Shown one piece after another: positions 1 through 9,643 of a DNA stretch of 64,000 nt. The notes under the pieces are model-generated. The model had not been told where the DNA came from. It saw only the letters and a program-made list of their open reading frames with translations, and did not search any database. The position numbers and the translations under genes are program-made. This stretch comes from Sphingobacteriia bacterium (lineage in GTDB: Bacteria > Bacteroidota > Bacteroidia > Chitinophagales > Chitinophagaceae), in contig JAECQP010000010.1 of assembly GCA_015999745.1 (NCBI GenBank), forward strand, positions 1 through 64,000, given 5' to 3'. The first letter of the stretch is position 1; each line of letters begins with the position of its first letter.

Positions 1-39
1 GGCCGGATCAGAGATGATGCAGCAATAAAGATTCGGATA

Positions 40-83
40 TTCAACAAAAAAGCTCCCGGTTAACCGGGAGCTTTTTTGTTGAA
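40..83. terminator. Perfect 44-bp palindrome, bidirectional terminator
   Basis: The two 22-base halves are exact reverse complements with no spacer. The GC core (GCTCCCGGTTAACCGGGAGC) is flanked by A6 on the left and T6 on the right, so it can act as a rho-independent terminator on both strands. It ends mdh on the minus strand. It probably also ends a plus-strand gene lying outside the window: bases 2-28 read as a short open frame closing with TAA just before it, too short to call as a gene. Confidence 0.9.
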
Positions 84-111
84 ATGTTATACTGGAGTGA
101 ACTCCTTTAAA

Positions 112-1041
112 TTATAATGTGTTCAGCACTTCGTTCATATTGCGTACTGCATCTGCGCTTTTGTTGAAGGCAGCCTGCTCTTCTGCATTGAGTTTGAAGT
201 CGATGATTATTTCCCAGCCATTTTTACCAATGGTAACAGGAACGCCTAAGCAGATATCCTTCTGACCGTATTCGCCATCAAGGTTCACGCAGCAGGTAAA
301 TAATTTTTTCTGGTCGCGTACAATGCTTTCTACCAATGCAGCTCCGGCAGCGCCTGGAGCATACCATGCGGATGTACCTATTAATTTGGTTAAAGTAGCG
401 CCGCCAACCATGGTATCGTTGATAACCTGCTGCTGCTGTTCTGTATTCAGGAAGTCGGTAACAGGAGCGCTGTTCCAGGTAGCGTAACGGATCAAAGGAA
501 TCATGGTCGTATCTCCGTGTCCGCCAACCACCACTGCATTCAGGTCAGCAGGGCTGCAACCGAGATGCTGGCTCAGCTGATATTTGAAACGGCTGCTGTC
601 TAAGGTACCGCCCATACCAATGATTCTGTTCTTTGGCAGGCCTGTTGCTTTCAACGCCAGGTATGTCATGGTATCCATTGGATTACTGATCACGATAATG
701 ATCGCATCCGGTGAGTATTTTAAAATATTTTCCGCTACGCCTTTTACAATACCGGCATTGGTACCGATCAGTTCTTCCCTGGTCATTCCCGGTTTACGTG
801 GAATACCGGAAGTAATGACCACTACGCTGCTACCTGCAGTTTTGGCGTAGTCGTTGGTGCTGCCTGTTACTTTGGTGTCGAAACCCAGTAAAGCAGCGGT
901 CTGCATCATGTCCTGCGCTTTACCTTCTGCCAAACCTTCTTTAATATCCAGCAGAACAAGCTCAGTACACAGTTCTTTACGGGCAATATTATCAGCACAG
1001 GTTGCTCCAACGGCACCAGCGCCTACTACGGTAACTTTCAT
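112..1041 (-). CDS. mdh: Malate dehydrogenase
   Basis: NAD-dependent malate dehydrogenase of the LDH-like group. It interconverts malate and oxaloacetate in the cytoplasmic TCA cycle. The 309-residue protein starts with a Rossmann motif (VGAGAVGAT), has an acidic residue ending the second strand (LLDIKEG, which favours NAD), the substrate loop IPRKPGMTRE with the arginines that select dicarboxylic acids, ISNPMD, and the catalytic GGHGD histidine near residue 173. Length and motif order are typical. It is transcribed alone, with a TAccTTTG promoter element about 37 bases upstream and a palindromic terminator immediately downstream. Confidence 0.96.
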   Translation of the reverse strand: MKVTVVGAGAVGATCADNIARKELCTELVLLDIKEGLAEGKAQDMMQTAALLGFDTKVTGSTNDYAKTAGSSVVVITSGIPRKPGMTREELIGTNAGIVKGVAENILKYSPDAIIIVISNPMDTMTYLALKATGLPKNRIIGMGGTLDSSRFKYQLSQHLGCSPADLNAVVVGGHGDTTMIPLIRYATWNSAPVTDFLNTEQQQQVINDTMVGGATLTKLIGTSAWYAPGAAGAALVESIVRDQKKLFTCCVNLDGEYGQKDICLGVPVTIGKNGWEIIIDFKLNAEEQAAFNKSADAVRNMNEVLNTL

Positions 1042-1077
1042 AGATGCAATATTTTAAGTGATTAAATTTTTGTGCTG

Positions 1078-1085
1078 CAAAGGTA
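1078..1085 (-). promoter_or_regulatory. Promoter -7 element for mdh
   Basis: On the minus strand this reads TACCTTTG, matching the Bacteroidota TAnnTTTG element, about 37 bases before the mdh start codon. No clear TTG -33 element is seen. Confidence 0.5.
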
Positions 1086-1102
1086 CGGCCATGCCGTTAC
1101 TT

Positions 1103-1603
1103 TTAGCGAATAAATTCCTGTAATTCGGATATTTCCACACCCATTTCCCAGGCCTTTATAAATTGCCGGTCTTTGTTGTACAATGCCACAAATGGTGTGT
1201 ACCTGGCCTGGAAGAAGGAAGGAAGAAAATATTGGGGATCGCGTCCCATCCTGATATTAGGAAATTTATTGAATTGATAATGCTGGTAAAAATTCCGGAT
1301 ATCGGTCAGGTCGCGGTAGCTGGCCCAAACAAAGAAGACCTGTTGCAGGCTGTCGATATGTTTGGCAATCTCCTCCGCCTCATGCTGGCAATGGCCGCAT
1401 TCGGGACTGAAATAAATAATTGCAGTGTATTTGCTTGCCGGCAGGTCCTTCTGCGAAAACCAGGTACTGTCTGTCTGGAGTATCCTGAACTCAGGAAGTG
1501 CCGGGTTCTTTTCGTAAGGGGGGCGGTTGTCGATGGCAGACTGCGCCGATCCAAAGAGAACAAGTGTGCTGAACAGGGAAGCCAGTAATAATTTATATCC
1601 CAT
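1103..1603 (-). CDS. Secreted thioredoxin-like protein
   Basis: Protein of 166 residues with an N-terminal signal peptide (hydrophobic stretch ending near SAQSA), so probably periplasmic or lipid-free extracytoplasmic. A thioredoxin/TlpA-type fold follows: IYFSPECGHC contains the redox CGHC pair near residue 75, and RYTPF has the cis-proline expected opposite the active site. Likely role: thiol-disulfide exchange on exported proteins. The specific partner is unknown. It lies 28 bases downstream of the ABC ATPase gene on the same strand and may share its transcript. Confidence 0.75.
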   Translation of the reverse strand: MGYKLLLASLFSTLVLFGSAQSAIDNRPPYEKNPALPEFRILQTDSTWFSQKDLPASKYTAIIYFSPECGHCQHEAEEIAKHIDSLQQVFFVWASYRDLTDIRNFYQHYQFNKFPNIRMGRDPQYFLPSFFQARYTPFVALYNKDRQFIKAWEMGVEISELQEFIR

Positions 1604-1631
1604 ATTGGATGATTTGTGCAGAAGCGGTGAA

Positions 1632-2414
1632 CTATCTGCCGGTTTTTCCTTCCGCTTCCATCATGCGCAGTTGCTTGGCATCATGCAGGAATTCGGAGGC
1701 GAAAATAAAATTATTGAGTAATTCGTCTTTGCTGAAGATGATGTCTTTGTTGGTTCCTTCCCATTGTTTCCTTCCCTGGTGCAGGTAAACAATATGGTCG
1801 CCGATTTCCATCACACTGTTCATATCGTGTGTTACCACAATGGTGGTGATATTGAATTCAACTGTGATTTCTTTTATCAGTTTGTCTATCACCAGTGAGG
1901 TTTGCGGATCCAGCCCCGAATTGGGCTCGTCGCAAAAAAGGTATTGGGGATTCAGTACAATGGCGCGGGCAATCCCCACCCGCTTCTTCATCCCCCCGCT
2001 GATTTCTGCAGGGTAGCGCTTATGGGCTTCCTGCAGGTTCACCCTTTCCAGTACTTCTGCAGCGCGTTTCTTTTTTTCTGCCAGCGTGAGATTGGTAAAC
2101 ATATGCAACGGAAAGAGTACATTCTCTTCCACAGTCATGGAGTCGAATAAGGCGCTTCCCTGGAACAGCATACCGATTTTCTGGCGCAGGTTTTTCCGTT
2201 CCTTCTTATCCATCGTTACCATGTCGTTGCCGTCGTAGGAAATCAGCCCGGTTTCGGGTTTGAACAATCCCACCATGCACTTGGTCAGTACGGTTTTACC
2301 GCTTCCGCTGGCGCCAATAATGAGGTTGCATTTACCGGTATCCATCACGGCGCTGATACCATCCAGAATGACTCTGCCCTCAAAACTTTTGCTGATATCC
2401 TTTATTTCGATCAT
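1632..2414 (-). CDS. mlaF: ABC transporter ATP-binding protein, MlaF type
   Basis: ATPase of 260 residues. Motifs in order: Walker A GASGSGKT (residues 33-40), Q-loop near LFQGSALFD, signature ISGGMKKRVGIARA, Walker B YLFCDEPNSGLDP, and H-loop VVTHD. The SGGM signature and the DEPNSGLDP spacing are those of the Mla/Ttg2A family, which energises phospholipid transport between the inner and outer membranes. The likely permease partner (mlaE) is 13.4 kb away on the other strand, not adjacent as is common. The symbol is assigned by family and not by demonstrated function. Confidence 0.85.
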   Translation of the reverse strand: MIEIKDISKSFEGRVILDGISAVMDTGKCNLIIGASGSGKTVLTKCMVGLFKPETGLISYDGNDMVTMDKKERKNLRQKIGMLFQGSALFDSMTVEENVLFPLHMFTNLTLAEKKKRAAEVLERVNLQEAHKRYPAEISGGMKKRVGIARAIVLNPQYLFCDEPNSGLDPQTSLVIDKLIKEITVEFNITTIVVTHDMNSVMEIGDHIVYLHQGRKQWEGTNKDIIFSKDELLNNFIFASEFLHDAKQLRMMEAEGKTGR

Positions 2415-2439
2415 GTAAATGCAAGCTACTGATTAGTGA

Positions 2440-3654
2440 TCAATCCAGCTCTATCTGGTTTCTTAACAAATCCTCAAAAACATCTCTTTTCCGGATCAAA
2501 TGGTCCTCACCGCCACGTACCATCACTTGTGCCGGCAGGTACCGGGAATTATAATTGCTGCCCATTTCAAAACCATAAGCCCCGGCATTGTCAAATACCA
2601 GTAAATCGCCTTCTCTCACTTCGTTCAGCTCCCTGTCCCCGGCAAATGTGTCTGTTTCGCAGATATTGCCGGTAACAGTGTATTTTTTCAATGGCCCTCC
2701 GGGGTTGCTGATATTGCGGATCTTGTGATAGGCTTCATAAAACATAGGCCTGATCAGGTGATTAAAGCCACTGTTCACCCCTGCAAAAGTGGTGGTTTTA
2801 TTTTCCTTGATCACATTCACTTTTGTAATGAAAGTCCCCGACTCGCTTACCAGGAATTTACCGGGCTCGAACCAGGCCTGAAAAGTTTTGCCGTAAGTGG
2901 TTTGCAGCTTCAGGAGTACTTCGTTTACGCTGGTGGCCAGCAATTGGATATCGGTACCGGTTTCATCATCCCTGTAAGGCACTTTAAAGCCGCCCCCCAG
3001 GTCCAGGAAGCGCAGCTCCGGAAAATGAGGCACCAGGTCAAAGAAGAGCCCGGCCACTTTCATGAATACGGCTACATCCTTGATTTCACTTCCGGTGTGT
3101 ATATGCAAACCGGCAATATGGAGATTGTATTGCTTAACCAGCAATACAATCTCATCGAGCTGCTCAATCGGAATGCCGAATTTACTTTTTTCATGACCGG
3201 TGGAGATCTTCAGGTTGCCGCCTGCCATAATATTCGGGCGAAGGCGGATGCCCACCGGGTAACTGTGCCCGAATTTCTTCCCAAACTTTTCCAGGTTGGA
3301 TAAGCTGTCGATATTGATATTGATGCCCGACCCGGCCGCTTCTTCAATTTCTTCGAAGGCAATGCCATTACTGGTGTATAAAATGTTTCCAGGATCAAAG
3401 CCGGCGCGTAGGGCCAGGTGGGCTTCATTTACAGAGCTGCAGTCGATATTGCATCCGAGAGAACGGATATGTTTCAGGATACTGATATTGGTCAGGGCCT
3501 TGCAGGCATAGAAGAAACGGGCATTAACACCCTTAAAAGCTTCCTGTAAGTACTCGTACTGCAAACTGATTCTGTCTGCATTGTATACATAAAGCGGTGT
3601 TCCGTATCTGGCTGCCAGTGCAGCCAGTTGATTGTTGCTGAGGGAGGTAGACAT
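2440..3654 (-). CDS. lysA: Diaminopimelate decarboxylase
   Basis: PLP-dependent decarboxylase for the last step of lysine synthesis (meso-diaminopimelate to L-lysine). The 404-residue protein has the PLP lysine in FYACKALTN (near residue 52), HIHTGSEI, the phosphate-binding LDLGGGF, EPGKFLV, the active-site cysteine in ICETDTFAGD, and YGFEMGSNYN near the C-terminus. The start at 3654 sits only 22 bases after the scpB stop. A TATCTTTG element on the minus strand (3659-3666) lies almost on the start codon, so a separate, near-leaderless transcript is possible but unproven. Confidence 0.93.
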   Translation of the reverse strand: MSTSLSNNQLAALAARYGTPLYVYNADRISLQYEYLQEAFKGVNARFFYACKALTNISILKHIRSLGCNIDCSSVNEAHLALRAGFDPGNILYTSNGIAFEEIEEAAGSGININIDSLSNLEKFGKKFGHSYPVGIRLRPNIMAGGNLKISTGHEKSKFGIPIEQLDEIVLLVKQYNLHIAGLHIHTGSEIKDVAVFMKVAGLFFDLVPHFPELRFLDLGGGFKVPYRDDETGTDIQLLATSVNEVLLKLQTTYGKTFQAWFEPGKFLVSESGTFITKVNVIKENKTTTFAGVNSGFNHLIRPMFYEAYHKIRNISNPGGPLKKYTVTGNICETDTFAGDRELNEVREGDLLVFDNAGAYGFEMGSNYNSRYLPAQVMVRGGEDHLIRKRDVFEDLLRNQIELD

Positions 3655-3676
3655 TGCACAAAGATAACATCCAGAA

Positions 3677-4459
3677 TTATTCCGGATTATTTTCTTCTAA
3701 CGGCGCATCGGATGATTTGTCGGATGATTCGTCAGCACCTGCTTCCGGCGCCGCTTCGTTATCTGTTGCGGCTTCTTCCGGCAGGATGATGAGTTCACCC
3801 TCTTCGTTCACCTTAAGTGCAGATACGTCTTCCGCCTCTTCTCCCGTCATCTCTGCAACCGGCTGGTCGGTAAAGTCTTCAGGGCGGATGATGGTACCTT
3901 CCACCAGTTGATCTGCAAGCACTTCCCTGATTTTAGGAAGGTCTGACGTACTGTTGAGGCCAAAATAATCCATGAAGGTTTTGGAAGTGGCATATACCAG
4001 CGGTTTGCCGGGTAACTGCTCATTCCTTCCGCTGATCAGGATCAGTTCTTTCTCCAGTAATTTCTGAATACTGTAGTCGCTGTTAACGCCCCTGATGGCT
4101 TCGATCTCTCCCTTGGTGATGGGCTGTTTATAAGCAATGATGGCCAGGGTTTCCAGTGCAGCGTTGGATAAACGCTTCAGGAACTTGTCGCCATTCAGTT
4201 GTGCAATGGTTTTGTGGTAATCTTTTTTGGTAAGGAACTGCCATCCACCGCCGCTCTCACGTACTTCAAAAGGATAGAATTCGGAATTGTATTTCTCCCT
4301 GATTCCTTCCACGGCAGTTTCAACCTGGTCTAAGGAAATACGCTCTTCCAGAAATCCAAAACTATTGTTGATCAGTTCAACAATATCTAATGATGTCAAT
4401 GGTTTCTCACTGGCAAAAATGAGGACCTCTATATGAGGGATGATTTCGCTTAATTCCAT
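3677..4459 (-). CDS. scpB: Segregation and condensation protein B
   Basis: ScpB is the kite subunit of the SMC-ScpA-ScpB condensin, which compacts and segregates the chromosome. The 260-residue protein shows the two winged-helix domains of the family: an N-terminal one with EVLIFASEKPL, and a second with LETLAIIAYKQPITKGEIEAIRG, the most conserved stretch. The last 60 or so residues are an acidic, Ser/Ala/Asp-rich tail, probably disordered. scpA is not in the window. The gene is followed closely by lysA. Confidence 0.92.
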   Translation of the reverse strand: MELSEIIPHIEVLIFASEKPLTSLDIVELINNSFGFLEERISLDQVETAVEGIREKYNSEFYPFEVRESGGGWQFLTKKDYHKTIAQLNGDKFLKRLSNAALETLAIIAYKQPITKGEIEAIRGVNSDYSIQKLLEKELILISGRNEQLPGKPLVYATSKTFMDYFGLNSTSDLPKIREVLADQLVEGTIIRPEDFTDQPVAEMTGEEAEDVSALKVNEEGELIILPEEAATDNEAAPEAGADESSDKSSDAPLEENNPE

Positions 4460-4530
4460 GCTTAGGATAATTAGTAATTGTTGAAGATAAAAAATACTCC
4501 GGATCCTTTTTAGAAATTCCGGGGAACCCT

Positions 4531-5412
4531 TTATCCCTGCAAAGCAGCAGCGCCACTCACAATCTCGGTCAACTCGGTTGTAATGGCCGCCTGACGTGCA
4601 CGGTTGTAACTGATTTTGAGTGATTTGAGCAGCTCATTGGCATTTTCACTGGCCTTATCCATTGCGGTCATCCTTGCACCGTGTTCGCTGGCATTGCCAT
4701 CCAATACGGCTTTGAACAACTGGGTATTCAGAATTTTAGGCATCAGTTCGGCAATCAGTTGTTCTTTTGCCGGCTCAAATATAAAGTCGGATTTTTTCTT
4801 GCCCGCAGACTTGTTTACTTTAGGAATAGGGAGGAACTGCTCGGCAGTAAATACCTGTGTAGCGGCGTTTTTGAACTCGCTGTAGATAATTTCCACCGCA
4901 TCAAACTCCTTGTTCTCAAAAGCTTTCATGGCCGCCTGAGCAGCAGCTTGTACGGCTTCGAAGTTCAGACTGAGGTAAATGTCTTTATAAGTAGCATCAG
5001 TGTTAAATCCGGCCTTGCTCAATCCTTCGTAGCCTTTCTTTCCGATATTCCAGATGGCGATATTTCCTTTTTTATGCTGGGCTTCGTATTTTTCTGCAAT
5101 AGTACTTTTGGCCAGTTTGATCAGGTTGGCATTGTAACCTCCGCACAACCCCCTGTCGCTGGTTACTACAATCAGCAATACTTTCTCAACCGGTCTTTCT
5201 TCTGCCAGCGCCAGGGTTGCTCCACCTTCAATATTGCTTACAATATTGCTCAGCATCTCCTGCAATTTCTGTGCATATGGGCGCATCTGTGTAATAGAAT
5301 CCTGTGCGCGACGGAGTTTTGCCGCACTTACCATTTTCATTGCTTTGGTAATCTGCTGGGTACTTTGTACGCTTTTAATTCTGTTTCTAACCTCTTTTAA
5401 TTGACCGGCCAT
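4531..5412 (-). CDS. atpG: ATP synthase gamma subunit
   Basis: Central stalk subunit of the F1 ATP synthase. The 293-residue protein begins GQLKEVRNRIKSVQSTQQIT and ends with the conserved coiled helix (RMTAMDKASENANELL, RQAAITTELTEIVSGAAAL), both rotor helices that enter the alpha/beta ring. The middle has VTSDRGLCGGYN. Length is normal. Oddity: no other atp gene flanks it. Its upstream neighbour is a DUF6992 gene and its downstream neighbour is scpB. It has its own good promoter (5435-5465), consistent with being an independent unit. Confidence 0.96.
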   Translation of the reverse strand: MAGQLKEVRNRIKSVQSTQQITKAMKMVSAAKLRRAQDSITQMRPYAQKLQEMLSNIVSNIEGGATLALAEERPVEKVLLIVVTSDRGLCGGYNANLIKLAKSTIAEKYEAQHKKGNIAIWNIGKKGYEGLSKAGFNTDATYKDIYLSLNFEAVQAAAQAAMKAFENKEFDAVEIIYSEFKNAATQVFTAEQFLPIPKVNKSAGKKKSDFIFEPAKEQLIAELMPKILNTQLFKAVLDGNASEHGARMTAMDKASENANELLKSLKISYNRARQAAITTELTEIVSGAAALQG

Positions 5413-5434
5413 ATTGTAGAAGTGTTTTGGGGTG

Positions 5435-5465
5435 CAAAAGTAGCTGAAAGGTGCATAAATTCCAA
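5435..5465 (-). promoter_or_regulatory. Promoter of atpG
   Basis: On the minus strand TTG (5465-5463), exactly 20 bases, then TACTTTTG (5442-5435). This is a full Bacteroidota -33/-7 pair, ending 22 bases before the atpG ATG. Confidence 0.75.
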
Positions 5466-5477
5466 TTTGGAGTTGGC

Positions 5478-6161
5478 TTATTTAAAGTGGTAGGCCAGGC
5501 CAATCCCATTGCCGGTAGGGCCAAACTGCAGGTTTCCCATTTGTTGTTCCAGTATTTTGCCATTCCGGCGGTGATTTCCATACTGAACCAGGTCAAAAAC
5601 CAGTAAAAAAGCGCCCTGCAGAATGAGGCTGTTGCCAAACCCGGCGGGTTGTTCCCGGTTCAGCCGGGCTCCCCGTTCCTTCAGATAAAGCCCTGTAGCT
5701 ATATACGCCAGGTCCAGCCCGCTGTTCAGGAGCAGTATTTTTTCCAGTTTCTGCTGTTCCAGCAGGTTCCGGCTGTAACTGTATTTTTGGGCAAGGTCCT
5801 TCTTTATTTTAATCAGCCCGTAGGTGGCAATCCCCATGTTAATCACATTCCAGTAAACGTTCATGTTAAAGAAATGCCGGTCACTGCCCCGGGCATTGTT
5901 GGCTGAAATACTCCCCTGGATGATGTTCACCCCGGCCCAGGCGGCCAGGATGGTCAGGTTGGTCTTGTGCCTGTTCAGCCGGTCTGCCGCCAGCGAATCG
6001 CTTAACCGCAGTTTGGCAGTGTCGGAAAACGGGGCTGCTCCGGCCGTTTCACGGGCGCTGTCTGCAGGGGGATATTCGCCGGAATGCTCCTGCCCGTTTG
6101 CGGTTCGGCATAAAATGGTACCTAAAACTAAAAGAGATGTTAGAATCGTATTTCGGCTCAT
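5478..6161 (-). CDS. DUF6992-like secreted/membrane protein
   Basis: Protein of 227 residues with an N-terminal signal peptide ending near CRTANGQ, a polar linker, then helices resembling the DUF6992 family seen in Bacteroidota: LAAWAGVNIIQGSI, a FNMNVYWNVINMGIATYGLI segment, a heptad-like stretch (LLEQQKLEKILLLNSGLD) and a final hydrophobic segment LILQGAFLLVFDLVQYG. It is probably an inner-membrane or periplasmic protein. No function is known. It lies divergent to secA. Confidence 0.65.
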   Translation of the reverse strand: MSRNTILTSLLVLGTILCRTANGQEHSGEYPPADSARETAGAAPFSDTAKLRLSDSLAADRLNRHKTNLTILAAWAGVNIIQGSISANNARGSDRHFFNMNVYWNVINMGIATYGLIKIKKDLAQKYSYSRNLLEQQKLEKILLLNSGLDLAYIATGLYLKERGARLNREQPAGFGNSLILQGAFLLVFDLVQYGNHRRNGKILEQQMGNLQFGPTGNGIGLAYHFK

Positions 6162-6281
6162 CCTGGTCTAAAATCAAAAGCTTACATTTGTCCGCCTTCA
6201 GGCGGAGTGCCAAATTGACTAAAATTTATCTTTCGCACGCTGTTTGACTGTTAAAATTTTTCATACCAGAGCTATAATTAT

Positions 6282-9200
6282 ATGTTGAAGTTTATTTCTA
6301 AGTTATTTGGTGGCAGTAAAAGTGAGAAGGATGTGCAGCAATTGATGCCCATTATTCAAAAGACCAACCAGTTCTTCGAACAATACAAGTCGCTTTCCAA
6401 CGACCAGTTAAGGGCAAAAACCACGGAGTTCAAAGACCGTATTCAACAGCATCTCACCGCAATAGATGCGGAGATCGCCGTCAAAAAAGCGGAAGCCGAT
6501 GCTTTACCCGAAACGGATATTCACGGAAAGGATGCGATTTATCAGCAGATCGATAAACTGAAGAAAGACCGTGATAAAAAGATAGAGGAAGCCCTGGCCG
6601 ACATTCAGCCCGAAGCTTTTGCCGTCATAAAAGAAACCGCATGCCGTTTTAAAGAGAATCCGGCGCTCACCGCTACAGCAACTCCGCTGGATCGCGAACT
6701 GAGTGTTCGAAAAGAATACATCACCATCAAAGGAGATCAGTCCGAGTTTAAAAATACCTGGACAGCCGGTGGTGGTGCCGTAACCTGGAATATGGTCCAC
6801 TACGATGTACAGTTGATCGGCGGTAGTGTACTGCACCAGGGCAAGATTGCGGAAATGGCCACCGGTGAGGGTAAAACACTGGTATCCACGCTTCCTGCCT
6901 ACCTCAATGCATTGGCAGGAGAGGGCGTACATATTGTAACCGTGAACGACTACCTGGCCAAAAGGGATAGTGAGTGGAACGGAACCATCTTTGAATGGCT
7001 TGGGCTTACCGTAGATTGTATCGACAAACACGAACCCAACAGCGAAGCCAGAAGAAAAGCCTACCTGGCCGATATCACCTATGGTACCAATAATGAATTT
7101 GGTTTTGATTACCTGAGAGATAATATGGTACATAGCCCGGAAGAAATGGTGCAACGCAAACACCATTTTGCCATGGTGGATGAGGTGGATTCCGTATTGA
7201 TCGATGATGCCAGGACCCCGCTGATCATTTCAGGTCCTATCGGGTACCAGACCGGCGAGCAGCAGTTCTTTGAACTGAAACCAAGGGTTGAAAAACTGGT
7301 GGAAGCGCAGAAAAGAGCCACCCAGCAATTCCTGACCGAAGCCAAGAAAAAAATTGCAGAAGGCAACGATGATCCCAAAGACGGTGGCCTGGCCTTGTTC
7401 CGTGCCCACAGGGGGTTGCCTAAGAACAGCGCCCTGATCAAATACCTGAGTGAACCGGGCATGCGCGTAAAACTCCAGAAAACGGAGAACCATTACCTGG
7501 CCGATCAGCAGCGTGAAATGCCGAAGGCTGATGCGGAACTGTATTTCTATATCGATGAAAAGAATAACTCGGTAGAATTAACCGATAAGGGTATTCAGCT
7601 GATCACCGGTTCGGGGGAAGACCCCACCTTCTTTATTCTACCGGATATCAGTTTATCCCTGGCGGGAGTGGATCAGGATGCATCGCTGAGCCCGGAAGAA
7701 AAATTACACAGAAAGGAAGCCATTATTAATGAGTATGCCGTTAAAGCAGACCGGATTCACACCGCACAGCAGTTGCTGAAAGCCTACACCCTTTTTGATA
7801 AGGATGTAGAATATGTGGTGATGGATGGTGGTGTTAAGATTGTGGATGAACAAACCGGGCGTATCCTCGACGGACGCCGTTATTCCGATGGATTGCACCA
7901 GGCGATTGAGGCAAAGGAAAATGTGAAGATTGAAGCAGCTACGCAGACCTATGCAACCGTAACCTTACAGAATTATTTCAGGATGTACCATAAGCTGGCC
8001 GGTATGACCGGTACGGCAGAAACCGAAGCAGCTGAATTATGGGACATCTATAAACTGGATGTAGTCAGCATTCCGACCAATGTGGTGGCCATTCGTAAAG
8101 ATGACCAGGATCTCGTATTCAAAACCAAGCGCGAAAAATTTGGCGCAGTGATCGATGAGATTGTGAAAATGCGCGAGGCGGGCCGGCCTGTACTGGTTGG
8201 TACCACTTCGGTGGAAGTGAGTGAATTACTGAGCCGTATGTTGCGGCAAAAGCAGATCCCGCACAATGTATTGAACGCCAAACAGCATGCCCGTGAGGCA
8301 CAGGTTGTTGCTGAAGCAGGGTTGGCCGGTGCTGTTACCATTGCTACCAATATGGCCGGCCGTGGTACAGATATCAAACTCGGACCGGGCGTAAAAGAAG
8401 CCGGTGGTCTGGCTATCCTGGGTACGGAGCGCCATGAATCCCGCAGGGTAGACCGCCAGTTGCGTGGTCGTGCAGGCCGCCAGGGCGATCCGGGTTCATC
8501 CCTGTTCTTTGTATCGCTGGAAGATGATCTGATGCGTATGTTCGGAAGCGAGCGTATTGCCAAAGTGATGGACTTTGCCGGATACAAAGAGGGCGAAGTG
8601 ATCCAGCACAGCATGATTACCAAATCCATTGAACGTGCACAGCGCAAGGTGGAGGAAAATAACTTTGGTATCCGTAAGCGTTTGCTGGAATACGATGACG
8701 TAATGAACAAGCAGCGCACCGTAATCTATACCAAGCGTAACCACGCATTGTTTGGAGAACGCCTGGCGCTTGATCTGGACAATGCTATATATGCGGTTGC
8801 AGAAGGATTGGTGAATGCCTTTAAAGAACAGAATGATCACGAAGGATTCCGTTTGGCAGCCATTGTCAATTTTGGTATTGATACCTCCATTACGGCAGAT
8901 GAACTGTACAAATCCAACGAAAATCAACTGGCGGAAAAACTGTACACAGAAGCAGTTACCAATTATGAAAGAAGGAAGCAGGACCTGATGACTCAGGCTG
9001 TACCTGTATTCAGAAATATCAAACAGCAACAGGGTTCGCATGTAGACAATGTGATTGTTCCGTTTACCGACGGAAGAAGGCAGATGCAGGTGCTGGCCAA
9101 CATGAATAAAACCCTGGATACCAACGGGGCCGAGCTGGCCAATGCGCTGGAACGGTCTGTAACACTGGGCTTTATAGACGACGCCTGGAAAGAACACCTT

Positions 9201-9602
9201 CGGGCTATGGACGACCTGAAGCAGAGCGTGCAAACGGCCACTTACGAGCAGAAGGATCCATTGGTAATTTATAAAATGGAAGCTTTTGACCTGTTCAAGA
9301 AAATGGATGGTGAAGTGAATAAGGATATTGTACAGTTCTTGTGCCATGCAGGTATTCCATTGGCAGAAGGAGATGATCTGAAAGAAGGACATCAGGAAAA
9401 AACAGACCTGAGCCGGTTAAGCGCCAACAAAGAACAGATAGACGCGGCAGGCCAGGAATATGCAGCTAATGAAAATGATTACTACGACCCCACTCCTGTA
9501 AAACAGGAACCCATTAAGGTGGGACCCAAGATCGGGAGAAACGATCCCTGCCCTTGTGGAAGCGGCAAGAAATACAAGGCCTGTCACGGCAAAGATTTAT
9601 AA
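6282..9602 (+). CDS. secA: Preprotein translocase ATPase SecA
   Basis: Motor ATPase that drives protein export through SecYEG. At 1106 residues it is longer than the usual 840-900, as is common in Bacteroidota, with an N-terminal helical extension and insertions around residues 340-420. Visible: Walker A MATGEGKT near residue 193, [15 protein letters not shown], the helicase motif [40 protein letters not shown] of the helical scaffold, and the C-terminal SEC-C zinc finger [16 protein letters not shown]. The ATG at 6282 gives the canonical start ([11 protein letters not shown]). It has its own terminator immediately downstream. Confidence 0.98.
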   Translation: MLKFISKLFGGSKSEKDVQQLMPIIQKTNQFFEQYKSLSNDQLRAKTTEFKDRIQQHLTAIDAEIAVKKAEADALPETDIHGKDAIYQQIDKLKKDRDKKIEEALADIQPEAFAVIKETACRFKENPALTATATPLDRELSVRKEYITIKGDQSEFKNTWTAGGGAVTWNMVHYDVQLIGGSVLHQGKIAEMATGEGKTLVSTLPAYLNALAGEGVHIVTVNDYLAKRDSEWNGTIFEWLGLTVDCIDKHEPNSEARRKAYLADITYGTNNEFGFDYLRDNMVHSPEEMVQRKHHFAMVDEVDSVLIDDARTPLIISGPIGYQTGEQQFFELKPRVEKLVEAQKRATQQFLTEAKKKIAEGNDDPKDGGLALFRAHRGLPKNSALIKYLSEPGMRVKLQKTENHYLADQQREMPKADAELYFYIDEKNNSVELTDKGIQLITGSGEDPTFFILPDISLSLAGVDQDASLSPEEKLHRKEAIINEYAVKADRIHTAQQLLKAYTLFDKDVEYVVMDGGVKIVDEQTGRILDGRRYSDGLHQAIEAKENVKIEAATQTYATVTLQNYFRMYHKLAGMTGTAETEAAELWDIYKLDVVSIPTNVVAIRKDDQDLVFKTKREKFGAVIDEIVKMREAGRPVLVGTTSVEVSELLSRMLRQKQIPHNVLNAKQHAREAQVVAEAGLAGAVTIATNMAGRGTDIKLGPGVKEAGGLAILGTERHESRRVDRQLRGRAGRQGDPGSSLFFVSLEDDLMRMFGSERIAKVMDFAGYKEGEVIQHSMITKSIERAQRKVEENNFGIRKRLLEYDDVMNKQRTVIYTKRNHALFGERLALDLDNAIYAVAEGLVNAFKEQNDHEGFRLAAIVNFGIDTSITADELYKSNENQLAEKLYTEAVTNYERRKQDLMTQAVPVFRNIKQQQGSHVDNVIVPFTDGRRQMQVLANMNKTLDTNGAELANALERSVTLGFIDDAWKEHLRAMDDLKQSVQTATYEQKDPLVIYKMEAFDLFKKMDGEVNKDIVQFLCHAGIPLAEGDDLKEGHQEKTDLSRLSANKEQIDAAGQEYAANENDYYDPTPVKQEPIKVGPKIGRNDPCPCGSGKKYKACHGKDL

Positions 9603-9605
9603 ATG

Positions 9606-9632
9606 AAAAACCCCGGAAACCCGGGGTTTTTT
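9606..9632. terminator. Terminator between secA and the 9644 gene
   Basis: AAAAACCCCGG, a 4-base loop, CCGGGGTTTTTT, starting 3 bases after the secA stop. A-rich and T-rich flanks allow use in both directions between these convergent genes. Confidence 0.9.
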
Positions 9633-9643
9633 GATGCAGTGGA

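Noticed and set aside
2..28. Eight-codon open frame ending with TAA before the first palindrome
   Set aside because: It could be the end of a gene outside the window, but is too short to support as a feature.
3659..3666. TATCTTTG on the minus strand almost at the lysA start (leaderless transcript)
   Set aside because: A single 8-base match in an AT-rich gap between two close, same-strand genes; noted in the lysA entry but not called.
6183..6206. TACATTTG followed by TCCGCCT/AGGCGGA hairpin between DUF6992 and secA
   Set aside because: The -7 match is good but there is no -33 element, and the distance to secA is long; the hairpin lacks a T-run. Not enough to call a promoter or terminator.
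8496..9392. Open frame of 298 codons antisense to secA
   Set aside because: It lies wholly inside a well-supported gene, has no recognisable domain or start context, and is rich in Phe/His/Ile as antisense frames of this kind usually are.
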